A program made the translations under genes and the position numbers. The notes under the pieces were generated by a model, which did no database searches, was not told the DNA's origin, and worked only from the letters and a program-made list of their open reading frames with translations. From Psilocybe azurescens (taxonomy: Eukaryota; Basidiomycota; Agaricomycetes; Agaricales; Agrocybaceae): 64,000 bases of DNA. The DNA lies in contig JAJIRX010000738.1 of the NCBI GenBank assembly GCA_023853785.1, positions 186,001-250,000 of the forward strand, read 5' to 3'. Shown here piece after piece: positions 35,172 to 47,831 of this stretch (position 1 is the stretch's first letter; the number at the start of each line of letters is the position of its first letter).

Positions 35172-37133
35172 TCAAAGTTTGGCGTGGCGTAAAACATAAG
35201 GTGAAGCAGTCTTAGACTTGACTTTGTCGACGTCGGCCATGGTAATTGGACGATGTTCATGAGCATGATTATATCCCAACCTGACCAGGTCTCAGCGAAT
35301 GGGTAAAGGATAAGCATGCTTCACTCACCTAGTCCTTCCATCTTGACCACCGGGTTTGTAGAATTCGGGTCGGCGAAGCAGCGATACGACTACAGCTCCT
35401 CCTAGTCCGACATTGTGGACGAGTCCATATTTTCCGCGTTTGTCCGGGATGTCAAAGAGTCCTGGTGCTTGCATAGGTCCTGCCCCTGAAAGAGAGCGTG
35501 AATATTAACAAAATAGTAAGTAGGATGTAAGCGTGCTTACATTCCCGCAGTTGCACTAGTAAAGATAGGAATTTTAGCTTTAGACATATAGAAGTATTTG
35601 AATGCAGAATGACGCACTCATGATATAGAAATGCATTCCGAGTCCGGTAGCTCCTAGAGGGTGACCTTTCGCCTCAAGGCCGCCACTGGGGTTGACAACA
35701 TACTTTCCACCATACTAAAAGGTCGTTCAGATAACGAGTTAAGCGGATGTAGACTGTTAATAGAACGCACAGTATTATCACCACGTTCCACTAATTTATG
35801 CGCCTCTCCTGGTGCGCACAGACCCAAGGCTGGATATGTGATGAGCTAATGGCGGTTCATCAAACGAGTTTACTTCTAAAGAGCTTATGACCTGCCTCGT
35901 TAGCTGCGAAGCAGTCGTGCAGTTCGACGACTCCGACTTGATCTCTGCCCTGCCCCTCGGCGAATCCGGCTTCTTTGAATACCTTATCAGCGCAAACTTT
36001 GGACATCTCGTAACCCACTACATCCATAGCACTGCGTCCTTCGAAGGCGCTATTTCCATCAGTAGCGAGAGCTTGAGCGACAATCTCAATAGCCTGGTTT
36101 TCGAGGCCATGGGCATGAACGAAATCTTCAGAAGCTACAAGACAGCACGCCGCGCCGTCCTAGTTTTTTGATTAATTAATGAACTGCAACGTAAAGATAG
36201 AGAAGGGCAACTTACTGATGTGGGACTGCACATGAACTTTGTCAGGTTTCTTGTGATCTTTGGAGCGGCCAGAATCTTTTCGACGCTCCAGCCATCACGG
36301 AATTGGGAATAAGGGTTATTCACAGAGTGCTTGTGGTTCTTGGATGCTACGGCGGTGTATCAATAAAAGGTACTCGCGCACAACAATTAACGTACCAATT
36401 TTCGCAAGATGCTCGACGCCACCACCATATTTTTCGAAATACTCTTGGGCACCGTTATCGAACATGCGAGGGGCTCCAGGTCCGTGATTCTCGCCCAACT
36501 CTGCTTCAAGATCGAATGAACGTTGATGGAAAAGTTGCATGGGATTTGGTCGATCAGGGAAGTTGGTGCCCAGACTACCAGGTTTCATACGCTCAAACCC
36601 AAGTGCCATAGAGCATTCTACTTCACCATATTTTACGGCATTGTTTGCTTGATAGAGTGCAGAGGAACCGGTAGAGCAGTTGTTGTTAACATTGATAATG
36701 GGGATATTGGTTAGGCCAAGGTTATACAGGGCGCGCTATTTGTAATAATGCTTAGGGGCCATTTCTCCCAAGACAAAGTTCACATACCTGTCCACTCGTC
36801 GAATCGCCGTAGCAATAGCCCACGAAGGCGTTCTGGACTGCATCATAGGTTATCCCTGCGGGTAACCGTCAGACAAAGTCTGTAGTATTAGAGCGAAGAG
36901 GCAAACCAGCATCAAGGAGGGCTTTTGTTGCAGCCTCAAGTCCCATCTAAACATTTGCTTAGGAGATCAAGTCGAAAAGGGTCAACTAGATCACATACGT
37001 CCTCTGTGCTCCTCGTAGCCCGTGGCTTGAGAAGATTTCAGCCGACGAGCTATGTAAACTTGTCATCGAGAAGGCATACCTTGATAAATGCCGTACATCC
37101 TCCGCCGATAAGAAAGGTCCTACGTCCAGGCAT
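35172..37133 (-). CDS. Peroxisomal SCP2-type thiolase (sterol carrier protein X thiolase domain)
   Basis: Starts [18 protein letters not shown] at 37133. Exons then give [50 protein letters not shown] (nucleophilic Cys), [48 protein letters not shown] (the catalytic-His GHPLGATG loop) and [17 protein letters not shown]. The last exon reads [20 protein letters not shown] and ends VLRHAKL. The final AKL is a canonical type 1 peroxisomal targeting signal. The protein is a 3-ketoacyl-CoA thiolase-like enzyme for peroxisomal beta-oxidation, probably of branched or 2-methyl acyl-CoAs, as in mammalian SCPx. It lacks the C-terminal SCP2 lipid-transfer domain. About ten short introns; no frame break found. 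Family and localisation are confident, substrate is inference. Confidence 0.86.
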
Positions 37134-37480
37134 TTGGGTATGTTTAGGCTAACTAGGAGGAATAACTGGAGCGGTGTGGGGTAAAATGAATTGCAGGGCA
37201 AATTCCATGTTTATAGGGCCAACTCAAGAACATTTACGGCAGTTGTTGATTGACTGTCGGAGCAAGTATAACCGGAACTCGGCTTTTCATATGCCTATAA
37301 GCCTCACCACCTGACTTGCCCGACGTTGTTCTTTGCATTGACCTAATTTTTGAATGCATGGTAGCATTCTCACTTACAGGTTTATACGCAAGAATAACCA
37401 GAAACCTCGTGAACCTTCAATTTCATATAGTAGAATAATATGTATATGTAAACATTGTGCAAGAAAAGGAATGCGCTGGG
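37134..37480. other. Short gap between SCP2-type thiolase and RPA49
   Basis: About 350 bases between two minus-strand genes. It holds the thiolase promoter and the 3' flank of RPA49. No element stands out; a pyrimidine-rich patch is not obvious. Confidence 0.4.
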
Positions 37481-39306
37481 TCAACGAAACGAGAATAGGT
37501 GTGGAAGGCCGAGGTACTGGCCGAGTACTCGGCATGATATCCGTACTTGAAGCCGACAAAAGGTTGTTGAAGAAGGATGTGGGATCCGTTGTGTCATCCT
37601 AATTATGTCTTCTTCCTTGAGCCTGGGTTTGGGGAATTCCACAGGAGCACTGAGAATAGCCCTCTTTTCTTCTGCCGAACTGTCAGACTGGCCGAGCCTT
37701 GCGCGTTCTCTGTCTCCCAACTTGACAATTTTACAGCCTAAGTGATGGAATTGGAGATGAGCAAAAGAAAGATATAGCTTGTCTGAGGGAAAAAAACTGA
37801 CCGAGAGATTTGAACAATGAATTGACCCTGTTTGAATAATAAGATCTGACAAATTAATCGAATTGTATCCTAACTTACTCTGTGACGGTCATGCTCAGGT
37901 CGTGGGCAATGATAGTAGTGTTGCTGGCATAATCGTCTACTTTGAGGCATAGAGCAAACGTATAAGTCAATAAACTTGTTTTCGTGGCACTGGTGGAATG
38001 ATAACTGCAGGCGAATCAAGTTGAACGTCTCCTTTGTATCGGCATATCAATCAAATGACATTACCTTGAAGATCCTCTAGCGACTTCAGTAAAACGCGAA
38101 AGAAGACCGTCAACAACGATTCCTGGGACAGAGCTGAGGCGTTCATAGAGCTTCTCCTTGTCGATAGTTTTTTGGAATGTAGCCTGTCGGAAAGCTAACA
38201 TTGCTGAGATATACAGAAGAATTTTGCTAGACGGTGAAATCGACTTAGGGTTCGGTCCCCTCAGATAAGACCATCACGCACAGATTCCTTTTCTTGGATT
38301 TCCCTATTGCCTCTGTTAATCCCCCTCAGATGGTCGTTAACCCATTGCGACCTCTTGTAGGGAAGCATCGCGATCCTCTCTGAATAGTCCCCTGCCGCAT
38401 CGAAGGAAGCAATAGAAAGTGCTTTCCATTCAGCCTCTGGAATAATGTCGTGAAGAGGATAGACTTCGGATGGGTCTGTAGCTGTCGCTGAGAATGGTGG
38501 GATAAGTCTGTTCTTGTTAGCAAAGTCTTTGGATTCCTCTGCAATTAAGATTATGAGCACTGTTCATCTTTTGTTAGAATAAAAACTGACCTGTGGTCAT
38601 CAATCCCTCTGCCCCCTTTCAATACTATCCATAACATAACCCATGACTCCTTCCATTGCGCTAACATCGATGCGATTGCGTTCTTTGGCTCTGATGGTAG
38701 CCTTTTGCTTTTTCGTTCCAAAGGTTTCTCCAAGAGTGGTTTTTGCCTCAAGATACTCGGTCTTAGACGGGACCGCGGAAGGAACTATAGACTTCAGAGC
38801 TTTAACAGTGTGGGACAGAATATGTGGCGATTTGGAAGCAGGGAGAATGGAAATTGTTCCCGTTTTTGTATTGCGAACGGCGAGCAGGTATCTAATTGCA
38901 ATGACGGCATTAGGTGTCCGAGAAAATTTTGAAGGATCAAGATACATACCGGCATCCTGCTTCTGCTGCTTTGCGTGTTTCTTCTTCGTTGGTTACAAAC
39001 TCGACGCTGTCCGTCTCACCTGCTACCAAGATTTCTTCATCTTCCTCTCCGTCCTTCCCTGCCGTGCGTTTTGACCTCTTGCGCGAGTAGCATTGGAAGG
39101 GGGTAGATAAAGGAGCCTGAAGTGCTGGATAGCTGACTAACAGTATAAGAGAAAAAAAAAGATGTGAGATAGCCAGCCCTGAACAAGCTTGCTCTGCGTA
39201 CCAAGCAGTGGTCCAACCTTTGCAGTTGATGACTCTGAAAGTTCAAAATGCGCTTCGGGATTCGAGTCGCGTTTTCTTTTCTTGGAGGCGGCTTTTGCGG
39301 TCGACA
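37481..39306 (-). CDS. RPA49: RNA polymerase I subunit RPA49
   Basis: Starts MSTAKAASKKRKRD at 39306. The first exons give AKVGPLL|VSYPALQAPLSTPFQCYS and the acidic GEEDEEILVAGETDSVEF. Then come YLLAVRNTKTGTISILPA, TTLGETFGTKKQKATIRAKE (the RPA49 signature), VSAMEGVMGYVMDSI, ESKDFANKNRLIPPF, YPLHDIIPEAEWKAL, KLYERLSSVPGIVVDGLLSRF and LGCKIVKLGDRERARLG, followed by AILSAPVEFPKPRL. RPA49 pairs with RPA34 as a built-in TFIIF-like module for Pol I promoter opening and elongation in the nucleolus. One frame break lies at 38612-38619 (mixed C5T3 run on the plus strand, one base short) in the MDSIE-K/R-GAEGLMTT region. The C-terminus beyond FPKPR is uncertain; the open frame continues to 37481. Confidence 0.85.
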
Positions 39307-39865
39307 TGGCCTGATATTCGTTCCCAAGGGTGATTTTTAAAGATGAGTGGTATAGTCGGCAGAGAAAGTCAGGGTGAAAGTAATATTTGGCGAGACATGA
39401 AAGTTAAAGACAACAGGTTTGGCTTAATTTTCATGGCGGCTTTATTTGTAACATTGTTCCACTACATGCCTGGATCGTTCTACTAGGACATCCTTCATCC
39501 TCCCTACCTGTTTAATTCGCAGAGTGGGTGAGTACTAACTCATCATAGATACTCCAACTGGCTACTGGCATTCTTTTTGTCCTTGGAAAACATCCCGACT
39601 TTTCCGCTCATTTACTGGTAAATTCAACACAGCAAACCCACTAGCCCTGGCAGGAAATAATTCAAGTGTTACCTCAGTCATCATATATTCATGGCAGTGG
39701 CAGACACATACCCGACGCTGAAACCGAGAGCGGAGCCAGAGCCCGACATCTAAGTCGAACTTGAGCCATGTAAACGGCCATGATCTGTCGGGGTCACTCC
39801 GACCCAAAAACGAGTCCTTAGCTGCGACTCCTTTGTCCTCCCTTGCCATTTCGACATCAACAACA
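39307..39865. promoter_or_regulatory. Divergent promoter region, RPA49 / SET2
   Basis: 559 bases separate the starts of two head-to-head genes for a Pol I subunit and a Pol II-associated methyltransferase. The region must hold both promoters. No TATA box near the expected position on either side. Confidence 0.5.
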
Positions 39866-42800
39866 ATGGACATCGGCTTCAAGTCTGAGCACGACGGATC
39901 CCTCGACGCCGGCTCGCCTTCGCAGTCGCCAACCCTTGTCGCCGACCCTACACCTCAAAATTTCAAGGTGTCCCGCTCGCCCACCCCTCCACCTTCAAGA
40001 ACGGACGCCACATCATCCAAATCGTCTTCTCCACCCCCTCGCAGCACCACCCAAGTCAGGCAAGAAAGCTCCTGCTGCACCCATTCAGCTCATTGGTGAC
40101 CTTCCTGTTGCACGAGAGGATGCTGTGAGAACATTCAATGAGATTTTTGACAACAATTATCAGTACAAGTCTCTGGGGCGCTCAAGAGAGGTCCTGGAGA
40201 GCATGACGTGCGATTGTACTTATGAGCATGGTTCGTCCCAATTTTCCTTCGAGTTTCTCTACCCTTCATATGTAGATACTATTCTGTACATGGACTCGTT
40301 TCTATAGTTCGGACTGTGAGCAGGCAGTGTCTTACGTATCTCATAGGCGTTGACAGCACGGACGATGCCTGCGGGGCATATTCCGACTGCATAAACCGGC
40401 TCACTCAAGTCGAATGTCTTGAAGACGATTGTCGGTGTCGTTCGTATTGCCAAAACCAGAGGTGAGATGATCCATCCTGGTCGAGTGTCTGAGGTGATGT
40501 TGACCAGATCTGCCCTTTCCTCTCCGTTCTAGATTCCAGCGAAAACAATACGCCAATATTGAAATCGTGCTTACTGAGAAGAAGGGTTATGGGTTACGAG
40601 CGGAGGAAAGGCTGCTCTAAGTGAGTTTTTCCCAGTTCTCCAGCCATTTTGCACTCTAAGTCGTGATGTGTTCGTTGCAGAGATACGTTTATATACGAGT
40701 ATGTTGGCGATGTCGTGAATCCCGTTTCTTTCAAGAAACGCATGCGTGAATATGCGGAGGAGGGGATTCGTCACTTCTATTTCATGATGTTGCAGAAGGA
40801 TGAGGTGCGCTTACTTCAAGAATGTGTTATGAGTGCACCTAATCCGTCATATAATTGCCTATTAGTTCATCGACGCCACGAAAAGCGGCGGAATTGGTCG
40901 CTTTGCTAACCATAGCTGCAACCCGAATTGCTATGTTGCAAAATGGACTGTGGGTGATCATGTTCGCATGGGAATATTTGCGAAGCGCGACATCCAGCTT
41001 CATGAAGAATTGACGTTCAACTACAACGTCGACCGTTATGGGTTCGTTTTTCTTCAATCATTCACAGCTCCTATGACTGACATCGTTGCAGACATCAAGC
41101 CCAAGAATGTTTCTGTGGGGAGCCCATGTGTGTTGGTTATATTGGCGGAAAGACACAAACCGATAGCGATATCGTTACTATGGATGACCTCTACCTTGAC
41201 GCTCTTGGAATCACAGATGAGCAGGATTTAATGGAGCTTAAAGGCACTAAGAAGAAGAAGGGAAAGAAGATCGACGATCCTGACTTTATGGTTAGCCTCT
41301 CAGTTCCTAGTTCCCACCCATTTCTCAAAACAAATAACTGTCTGCTTAGCCAACGCTGAAGGCCATCACCGAGAAGGAAGTGCCTAAGGTCGTTCAAGCC
41401 ATTCGACAAACAACGAGTCGCAAAGTTCTTTCTAAATTGTTGACGCGAATCAAGGTATGTTTTGGCTCTCAGCACTGTTCATGGGATATTTACAATTCCT
41501 ATAGATGACCGAAGATCAGGCAGCTCTTCGACAAATTATGCGATTACGTGGGTATAGTCTTATGACGAACGTTTTGGAAGACCACTCTGAAGATATGGAA
41601 TTGGTTACATTGGTGGGACTGTCAAATCACAGTCAAGATCGGAATTGCTCACTCTTTTCATAATAGGCTCTGGATTGCATGAAAACCTGGCCCTTGCTCA
41701 ACCGTAACAAGGTACAGGATTCCAAGGTGCATGTACCTGTCGAGGCATGTGCTGCACTGGACAATGAAGCTGTGAAGACATTGGCTCAAGCTGTACGTTT
41801 ATGACTCGCCATATAGGTTCTCAGCAATAGCTTACTCGATACAGCTCTTGGATCATTGGGAAACTCTTCCGATTTACCATCGAATACCCAAAAAGGATTC
41901 ACCAAGTAAGTACTTATATTTGATGTCATAGGCCAGCTTATTGACTCCGTGCCAATTAAAAGGCTGAAGAAATCGTCCAAAATTCTATACATTCTCAGAG
42001 TGCGCTGTCGGATGCAAGGAAGGTTAGGGATGAGCGCAAGGTCGACGATGAAAGACGCCGGAAGAGACGCATGCTTGAACAGGATCGTCCACCACGGGCT
42101 ACATCACCGCAGACTTTGGCTGCTGAAGACGCTGCAAGGCAAGCTTGGATGGAATGGAACAGACAGTCTTTTCTGGACCAGAAGGCGAAGCAGGAGTCTA
42201 TCAAGGCCATCATCGCTTCTGCTGCCGAATCCGCTGCAGCTGCAGAGGCGGCACTGGCAGCGGCTGCTGCTGAAGAAGCGGCAAAGGCTGCCGCTGCTGA
42301 AGAGAAAGCTGCCCGTAGGAAAGAGAGGTCCCAGAGAAAGGCGATGACTGCTGAGGACAAAGAGGCCAACAAGGAAAAGCGGTTGTTAAAACTTGTGGGT
42401 GCTGTTGTGGTCAAATGCATGTCGAAGCACTCGAAGTCCTTCGACCGTGATTCCTTCAAGAGACATGCCAAGGAGGTCAGTAGTCATATTGTTATTTACC
42501 TTTCTTTAGACATCAGAATTGACACATGTTTTAGTTGACACAAATTATCGCTGACAAGGAGAAGAAGTCATCTAGCTATCGGGATGGCCGACTGGACTCT
42601 CTTTCAGAAGACAAGGTCGTGAAAATCAAAAAATTCGCCAAGGAGTACATCGCTAAAATCATACGAAAAATGGAAAAACAAAACAAAATCCACTCATCGT
42701 TAACTTCTACCATGCAAGACACACCATCTACGTCTACGCACACTCCAAACTCCCATGATGGGGATATGCATAAGCGGCCAGCCTCAATGTCTGTTGAAGA

Positions 42801-43020
42801 AGCAATGGATATGAACCTCGATGATTCGGGCAGCGAGGACGACGACGATGAGGATATGCACAGTGGAAGTCACCCTCAGCTATTCAGTGGCCCAATATCA
42901 CTCCCAGGACGGTCAAGTTGGAGACAGCAGGATGAACCTATGGATACTGATACTGGCGATCCACCATACTCGAACTCGCTTACAGTGGATCCACGTCGAC
43001 ATCTTCCTATAAATGGCTAG
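39866..43020 (+). CDS. SET2: SET2 histone H3-K36 methyltransferase
   Basis: Starts [16 protein letters not shown]. An AWS domain (C-rich: [27 protein letters not shown]) begins near 40350. The SET domain holds [27 protein letters not shown] and [12 protein letters not shown], and the post-SET motif is [15 protein letters not shown] (near 41110). The C-terminal half has a strongly Ala-rich helix with [20 protein letters not shown], then an SRI domain (near 42395-42680: [33 protein letters not shown]) that binds the phosphorylated Pol II CTD. The tail is acidic. AWS-SET-postSET-SRI is the SET2 order; it methylates H3K36 during elongation. One frame break at the C-run 40034-40038 (one long) in a low-complexity Pro/Ser segment before the AWS domain. 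Stop at 43020. Confidence 0.92.
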
Positions 43021-43374
43021 TGCTCTGGACTGTTACTTTTACTTTATTTTCTTTAATTTAATCACGTCGTGGATCAGACTACCCTAGCGCCACTCTGCTG
43101 TGAAATACCCTTTCGAGTGATAAATCTTTCAAACAAATCATCACTGGACTTGTCATGACAGGAAGAGCAAAAGCGCAATTGTAATATTACAAGGATGATA
43201 TGTCGTGTTGTATGTGTACAATAATACATAAAATTGATGGTGTAGTTATGATCTAGGTATGAATGTGGGGCGCGAGCATGTCATGTATGTATGTCTGTTG
43301 GAGAGTGATGAAAGGCGATACATAAAAAGTTCGACAATACGATAAGATAGACGAGAATAAATAGATTGAAAATA

Positions 43375-45617
43375 TTATGAAAGGAAATCAATGGGGTCTG
43401 GCTCATTATCCGTCTCATCTGGTTGAGAGTTCTGGATTCTTTGAAGTACGCTCTTGGGTGGTCCTCTTCTAACCTGCGACTGCTTCTTGGATTTAGTTCA
43501 GGTTGTTCGGTAAGGAACGAGTGGCCTACCTGTAACCGTCCTGGTGCAGAGCTGTTTTCAACTGGTTTACTATCAAATATATGAGCGAGCAGAGCAATGA
43601 AAAGTAGAGATTGAACATACGCGGTCTTTGCTGGTTTTTTTTGAGAAACGTCGGGTCTCTGGCGCTGAAGGAGCTTTTGACTTAAGTTTGGCAGTCGGTT
43701 TCTTCCTTTTGCTGTCTTTGGCCTTGCTTTCTTTGACGTCGTTTGCTGTAACCTTCTTGCGCTTGGTATTTCTCTCCGTCGGTTCATCCACAGGAATCTC
43801 ATCGTCAGAATCCTGATTGCGAGGGACGTTTTTTAGACGGCTCTATTTGGGCCTTCGATTTCTGCTCTTTGTCTGCAGAATCTGCAGTCTTCGAGTTCTT
43901 GGCCCTCTTCTTGACGGGTTTCTTAGGGAAGGGGTTTCGAAAGCTCGAGAGTAGCTCGTTTTCCCCCTTTCTGGTATACTTCTGTCACTGTGGTGTGCCG
44001 GCCTTTTGAAGCCTTGTCGCTCTTCTTGGCTGGCTTTTGCGGTGGCTCGGGTTGCTTCCTTGTCTGACTCAACATCCGGAGCGGCTCGTTTCTTCCCTTT
44101 TTGTTAGGATTTATTGCCGCTGAATCTGCACCTCTTGAAGTCTTGCCAGTCTTCTTAACACGCTTTTTGGGAGGCTCGGGTAAGTCCTCGTCCAACTCGA
44201 CATCCTTGAGGAGCACGTTTCTTGCCCTTCTTGTCTACTACTTTAGCTGTCGCCGTCGACGGAACACTTGTTTTGGCAACAATGGGCACAACAATTTCGT
44301 CGAGTACATCCTCGTCCTCCTCTGGAATATCCGGCAATTGATTATTTGCCGATTTACTCGTTTTTGATTTCGCGGGAGCAGAGAGTTTGGTACTGTCCTT
44401 GGAACTTGAAAACGTTGAGGCTTTTGGTTTGGAGGGAGGAGGTTTTGCCTTCCCTTTCCTCGCTTTGGGAGCTTTGGGAACATATTCATCCTCTGATCCA
44501 CCGGAATACAGATCCGACGACTTCCTTGGTCGTGCGCGAGGCGGTTTCGACGACTCAGCAGCAGCAGCTCCCGACGATATCGAATGAGTAGTTTTGGAAA
44601 TAATGGTCTTGGAGAGGACAACATCGGTGGGGGCAGCCCTAGATGGCGCAGCTTTAGAGAATGACGAAGTAGAATTGTAGGGGGCAGCCTTGGAGGGAGC
44701 GTTCTCGAGAGAGGCTGCTTCAGTAGGAGCTACAGGGAGGGCAGTCTTAGGTTTGCTTTTGGACCTTTTCTTCGCGACTTCAAAGTAATGTAAGTGGAAG
44801 AACTTTAGTCGATTAATGTACGAGCTAACCTGCGGTTCCTGGCTTAGTGCCGCTTGATGAGCTGATAGCTTTTGCTTTGGGTTTTGTCTTTGGAATGACG
44901 ATGTCATCTCGATCGTTCGTGCCTTTAGGAAGGTCCGATTTCTTGGCTTTGACCGTCGACGTTGATGCCTTTTTGGAGCTGAAGTCTTTGCAGGTTTAAT
45001 GGAGGCTGATTTGGGTCCAGACAAAGGCGCTACCGGCTTAGTAGCTTCTGCGTGTGTTGAACCAATACCCTGCGTCTCTCCTTTGAACTTTTTGATGCTT
45101 CATTATCTTTGCTACCCTTTCCATTTACTTGTAAATCGACCATGACATTTAGATTGGATGATATCCGGAAACGAAAGCAGCGACGTACCAGTTACAGTTC
45201 CATTGATACCATCCACTACCGCTTGAATCGATTTTCTAGGTTTCACTGGACTCTTCCTTGACGAAGCATTCAGTGAAAGAAGGGCTAAGTCTTGAGGGGC
45301 CCCCTTATCTGCATTGCTCTTCCGTCTTATGTTGCATGAAGGAGAAGCTGATACACTTCGGCGCTGAGGTTTCTTCAACGGTGAAGCTTTACCTAGCAGA
45401 ATGTTGGCAAGAATATTCCTGCTGCTGGGTACAAATATACTGTTCGCGGTCAGTGTCAGCAAGCAGATTGTTCGGTTGGTTTAGGTATTCGGACTACTCA
45501 CCCGCCTCTGTCACGGAATCTTGACTGTTGGCGCTGCAATCTCTGCGCTCGGCTCTCCTCGACATTGATTGGTGTCGCTAGAATGACTGCTGTCTTGGGA
45601 GGGCCTTGGCCGCTCAT
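43375..45617 (-). CDS. Lys/Ser/Pro-rich nuclear-type protein, family unknown
   Basis: Starts MSGQGPPKTAVILATPINVE at 45617 (an in-frame ATG at 45683 is an alternative). The first intron (donor GTGAGT near 45500, acceptor AACAG near 45440) joins RQQSRFRDRGG to IFVPSSRNILANILLGKAS. The rest is dominated by Lys, Ser, Pro and Ala (VAKKRSKSKPKTALPVAP, KARKGKAKPPPSKPKAS), with acidic patches (PDIPEEDEDVLDEIVVP) and repeated blocks EPPQKPAKKSDKASK / EPPKKRVKKTGKTSR. It ends SQPDETDNEPDPIDFLS at 43375. Multiple frames are used, so introns and probably sequence errors remain unresolved. Composition suggests a chromatin or nucleolar protein, which is inference. No domain recognised. Its 3' end converges on SET2. 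Confidence 0.5.
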
Positions 45618-45841
45618 GGAAATCTTCGAGAGAAGGGCAGTGACCAGTGAATGGAATGCCACTGCAGGCTTCGGTATAGGCACTGAGCCAAAGCCTGATG
45701 CTGAGGACGCGGAGTCGGAGGCGACAAGGTTGAAGAGATCACATGAGCGTGGCGTATAGTGTTTGGCATGAATATACTCAACAAATAAAGGATGGGCGAC
45801 GCAAGCTAAAAATAGGACTGCGCGCTTGGCCTCGATCGTCC
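45618..45841. promoter_or_regulatory. Compact divergent promoter region
   Basis: Only about 220 bases separate the head-to-head starts of the Lys/Ser-rich gene and the DUF1365 gene, so the two probably share promoter elements. If the alternative upstream start at 45683 is used, the gap shrinks to about 160 bases. Confidence 0.4.
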
Positions 45842-47831
45842 ATGATGTCGCTAAGGTCGCAGACAGTTGCTGATGTCTGTGTAACCATAGTCTGCATTTC
45901 TCTCTCTCTATTTCTCTACAAATCTAGGTCCTCCGCTGGCGGAGTCACGTATCACAGACCGCAAGCCTATTTATTGCACAACCAGGTCACCCATGCGCGT
46001 CTTCTTCCTGTGAATGCGTCCAATGCATTTACATATCCCACTCTAGCATTCCTCGTATCTATCAGCGCCTTAGAAGGACGGTTTTTAGATCTAGGTAGAG
46101 GATGGATATTTGGATACGGCGGGATATGGGGACGGGTTACTGGGCTTCGCCCTGAGCCATATTTAACGAAGCAAACTGGGTCCATCAAGAGCAAACTCGA
46201 GGATCTGCTTAGAGCCAGAGGGCATCTTGACGAAAAAAGGTCTCTTCATGATGCATGGATGATGACTATGCCGAGTTTTTTGGGGTTATGAGGGAATAAA
46301 TCCTTTGACAGTGTACTTCTGTTATAACTCAGAAGGCACATTTTGGTCGACAGTCTTGGAGGTGAGAATATTCAACATCTAATCTCGACCTGAGGTCGCT
46401 TATACTCGTCCATGGGACAGATACACAATACATTCGGGGAGTCCCACATCCACGTCCTCGAAATAGGAAAAATGAAGATTCGAACCCGCCTAATGGGTAC
46501 ATGTTCCTCTCCACTACTATTCATTTTCTACTAACACCCTTGGCACCATTTAGGTACAATCATCAATGGACTTTCCCTCGGGAGTTCCATGTGTCGCCAT
46601 TCAACGATAGATCTGGATTTTATACTGTGTCTGTCAAGAGACCAACCCACCCACCCTTGTTCACCGACATCACCTCCTCCCAGAGGATGCCCAGCCCTCC
46701 AAAACCTTCCGTCCGGGTTCACTTATTTACTTCGGAGGAGGAAGATTCATCGAAAGTAGGAGCCCTGAAATTAACTGCCCTTCTGAGGCCTGCTCGCAGC
46801 ACCCCTCTCACTTCACATTCTCTGCTGTTCTCGCTTGTAAAAGCACCTTTCGAGCTTCTGTTGACTACTCCTCGCATTCTATTTGTTGCATGGAAGTTAC
46901 ATTATAAAAAGCGCCTGGACGTGTTCCTTCGACCCGAACCTCATCCCGTCGCGCACAATTGGGACTTAATGGACCGACCGCGACCCACCAAACCTTCTGG
47001 AGGGGTCAAATGGTTAGACGAGGGGTTACTGGAATATTATGCACGGAGGCGGATAGAAATGTTTCTCAGCACGCGCACACGAGAAACTGGTATTGAGGTC
47101 GCGATCCTGGCCCCAGATCCTGGTATGCCACCCCTGATTTATTCGCCGGATGGCTCGGCATCGCCAATCCGGCTTACCGTTTCCTATCTTTCTTCCCGGA
47201 TGTTTTCTATACTTTGCCTTTGCCCCTCCGCAGAGCATGCGCTGCTTCTAGGATGCGAGGCCGAGAAAATATTCCGGGTATCTTCAAAAGAGCTATTCAT
47301 TGCGGTCTTTTCATCGACTACACCTCCATTACCGACAACAATTCCCGATTTAACACGGCTTCAACGTCTGCGCAGTGCAAACATTCCAGGATCTCTTGGG
47401 ATACCAATACCCACTTCCCACTTTCTTGACGAGAAGGACGGATTTGGTTCCAAATTGGGATCTGGGTTACTGATCTTTTCGCATCGGTTCCTTGACTGGT
47501 TTGAGAAATGGGTGTTCACAATCGTGAAGGCACGCGTAGTTGAAGGACAGGAACCCTGGAAACAGTGGGACAGGGTGACTGACATATGCATCAATGGCTG
47601 CCCAACGGTCCCAAATTATTTGCAGAATGGGAGTACGATTGGGAGCGTCATTCGTGCTGCATAAGGTTGGTTGGCGCCGCTGGCATTCAGATTGAAATCA
47701 ACTATATTAATACAAATGAGGTTATGGCCTCTCGCCTTCGAATGAAGAGATTATATTCTGGATCCATCTATAACTCATCTAGACGCAAGTTCATCGGAGA
47801 TGCTTTAGAATTGATACGAACTCACCGCTAG
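45842..47831 (+). CDS. DUF1365 family protein
   Basis: Start chosen at MMSLRSQTVADVCVTIV, giving a hydrophobic N-terminal segment (probable membrane anchor). The DUF1365 core follows: QVTHARLLPVNASNAFTYPT, GYEGINPLTVYFCYN, EIHNTFGESHIHVLEIG, then, across an intron (donor GTACATG near 46497, acceptor TTTAG at 46554), YNHQWTFPREFHVSPFNDR and SVRVHLFT. ALLRPARSTPLTSHS and the conserved C-terminal RTYxKALxL-like helix follow, ending LELIRTHR. In bacteria DUF1365 genes sit next to cyclopropane-fatty-acid synthase genes; the biochemical role is unknown. Frame breaks: G-run 46282-46285 (one long), A-run 46468-46472 (one short), and one near 47570-47585 joining the WKQWDR segment to HMHQWLPNGP. Without the last repair the protein would end at 47664. 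Confidence 0.78.

Noticed and set aside
35661..36171. Plus-strand frames over the thiolase gene
   Set aside because: They are antisense shadows of conserved minus-strand thiolase exons (GHPLGATG and neighbouring motifs).
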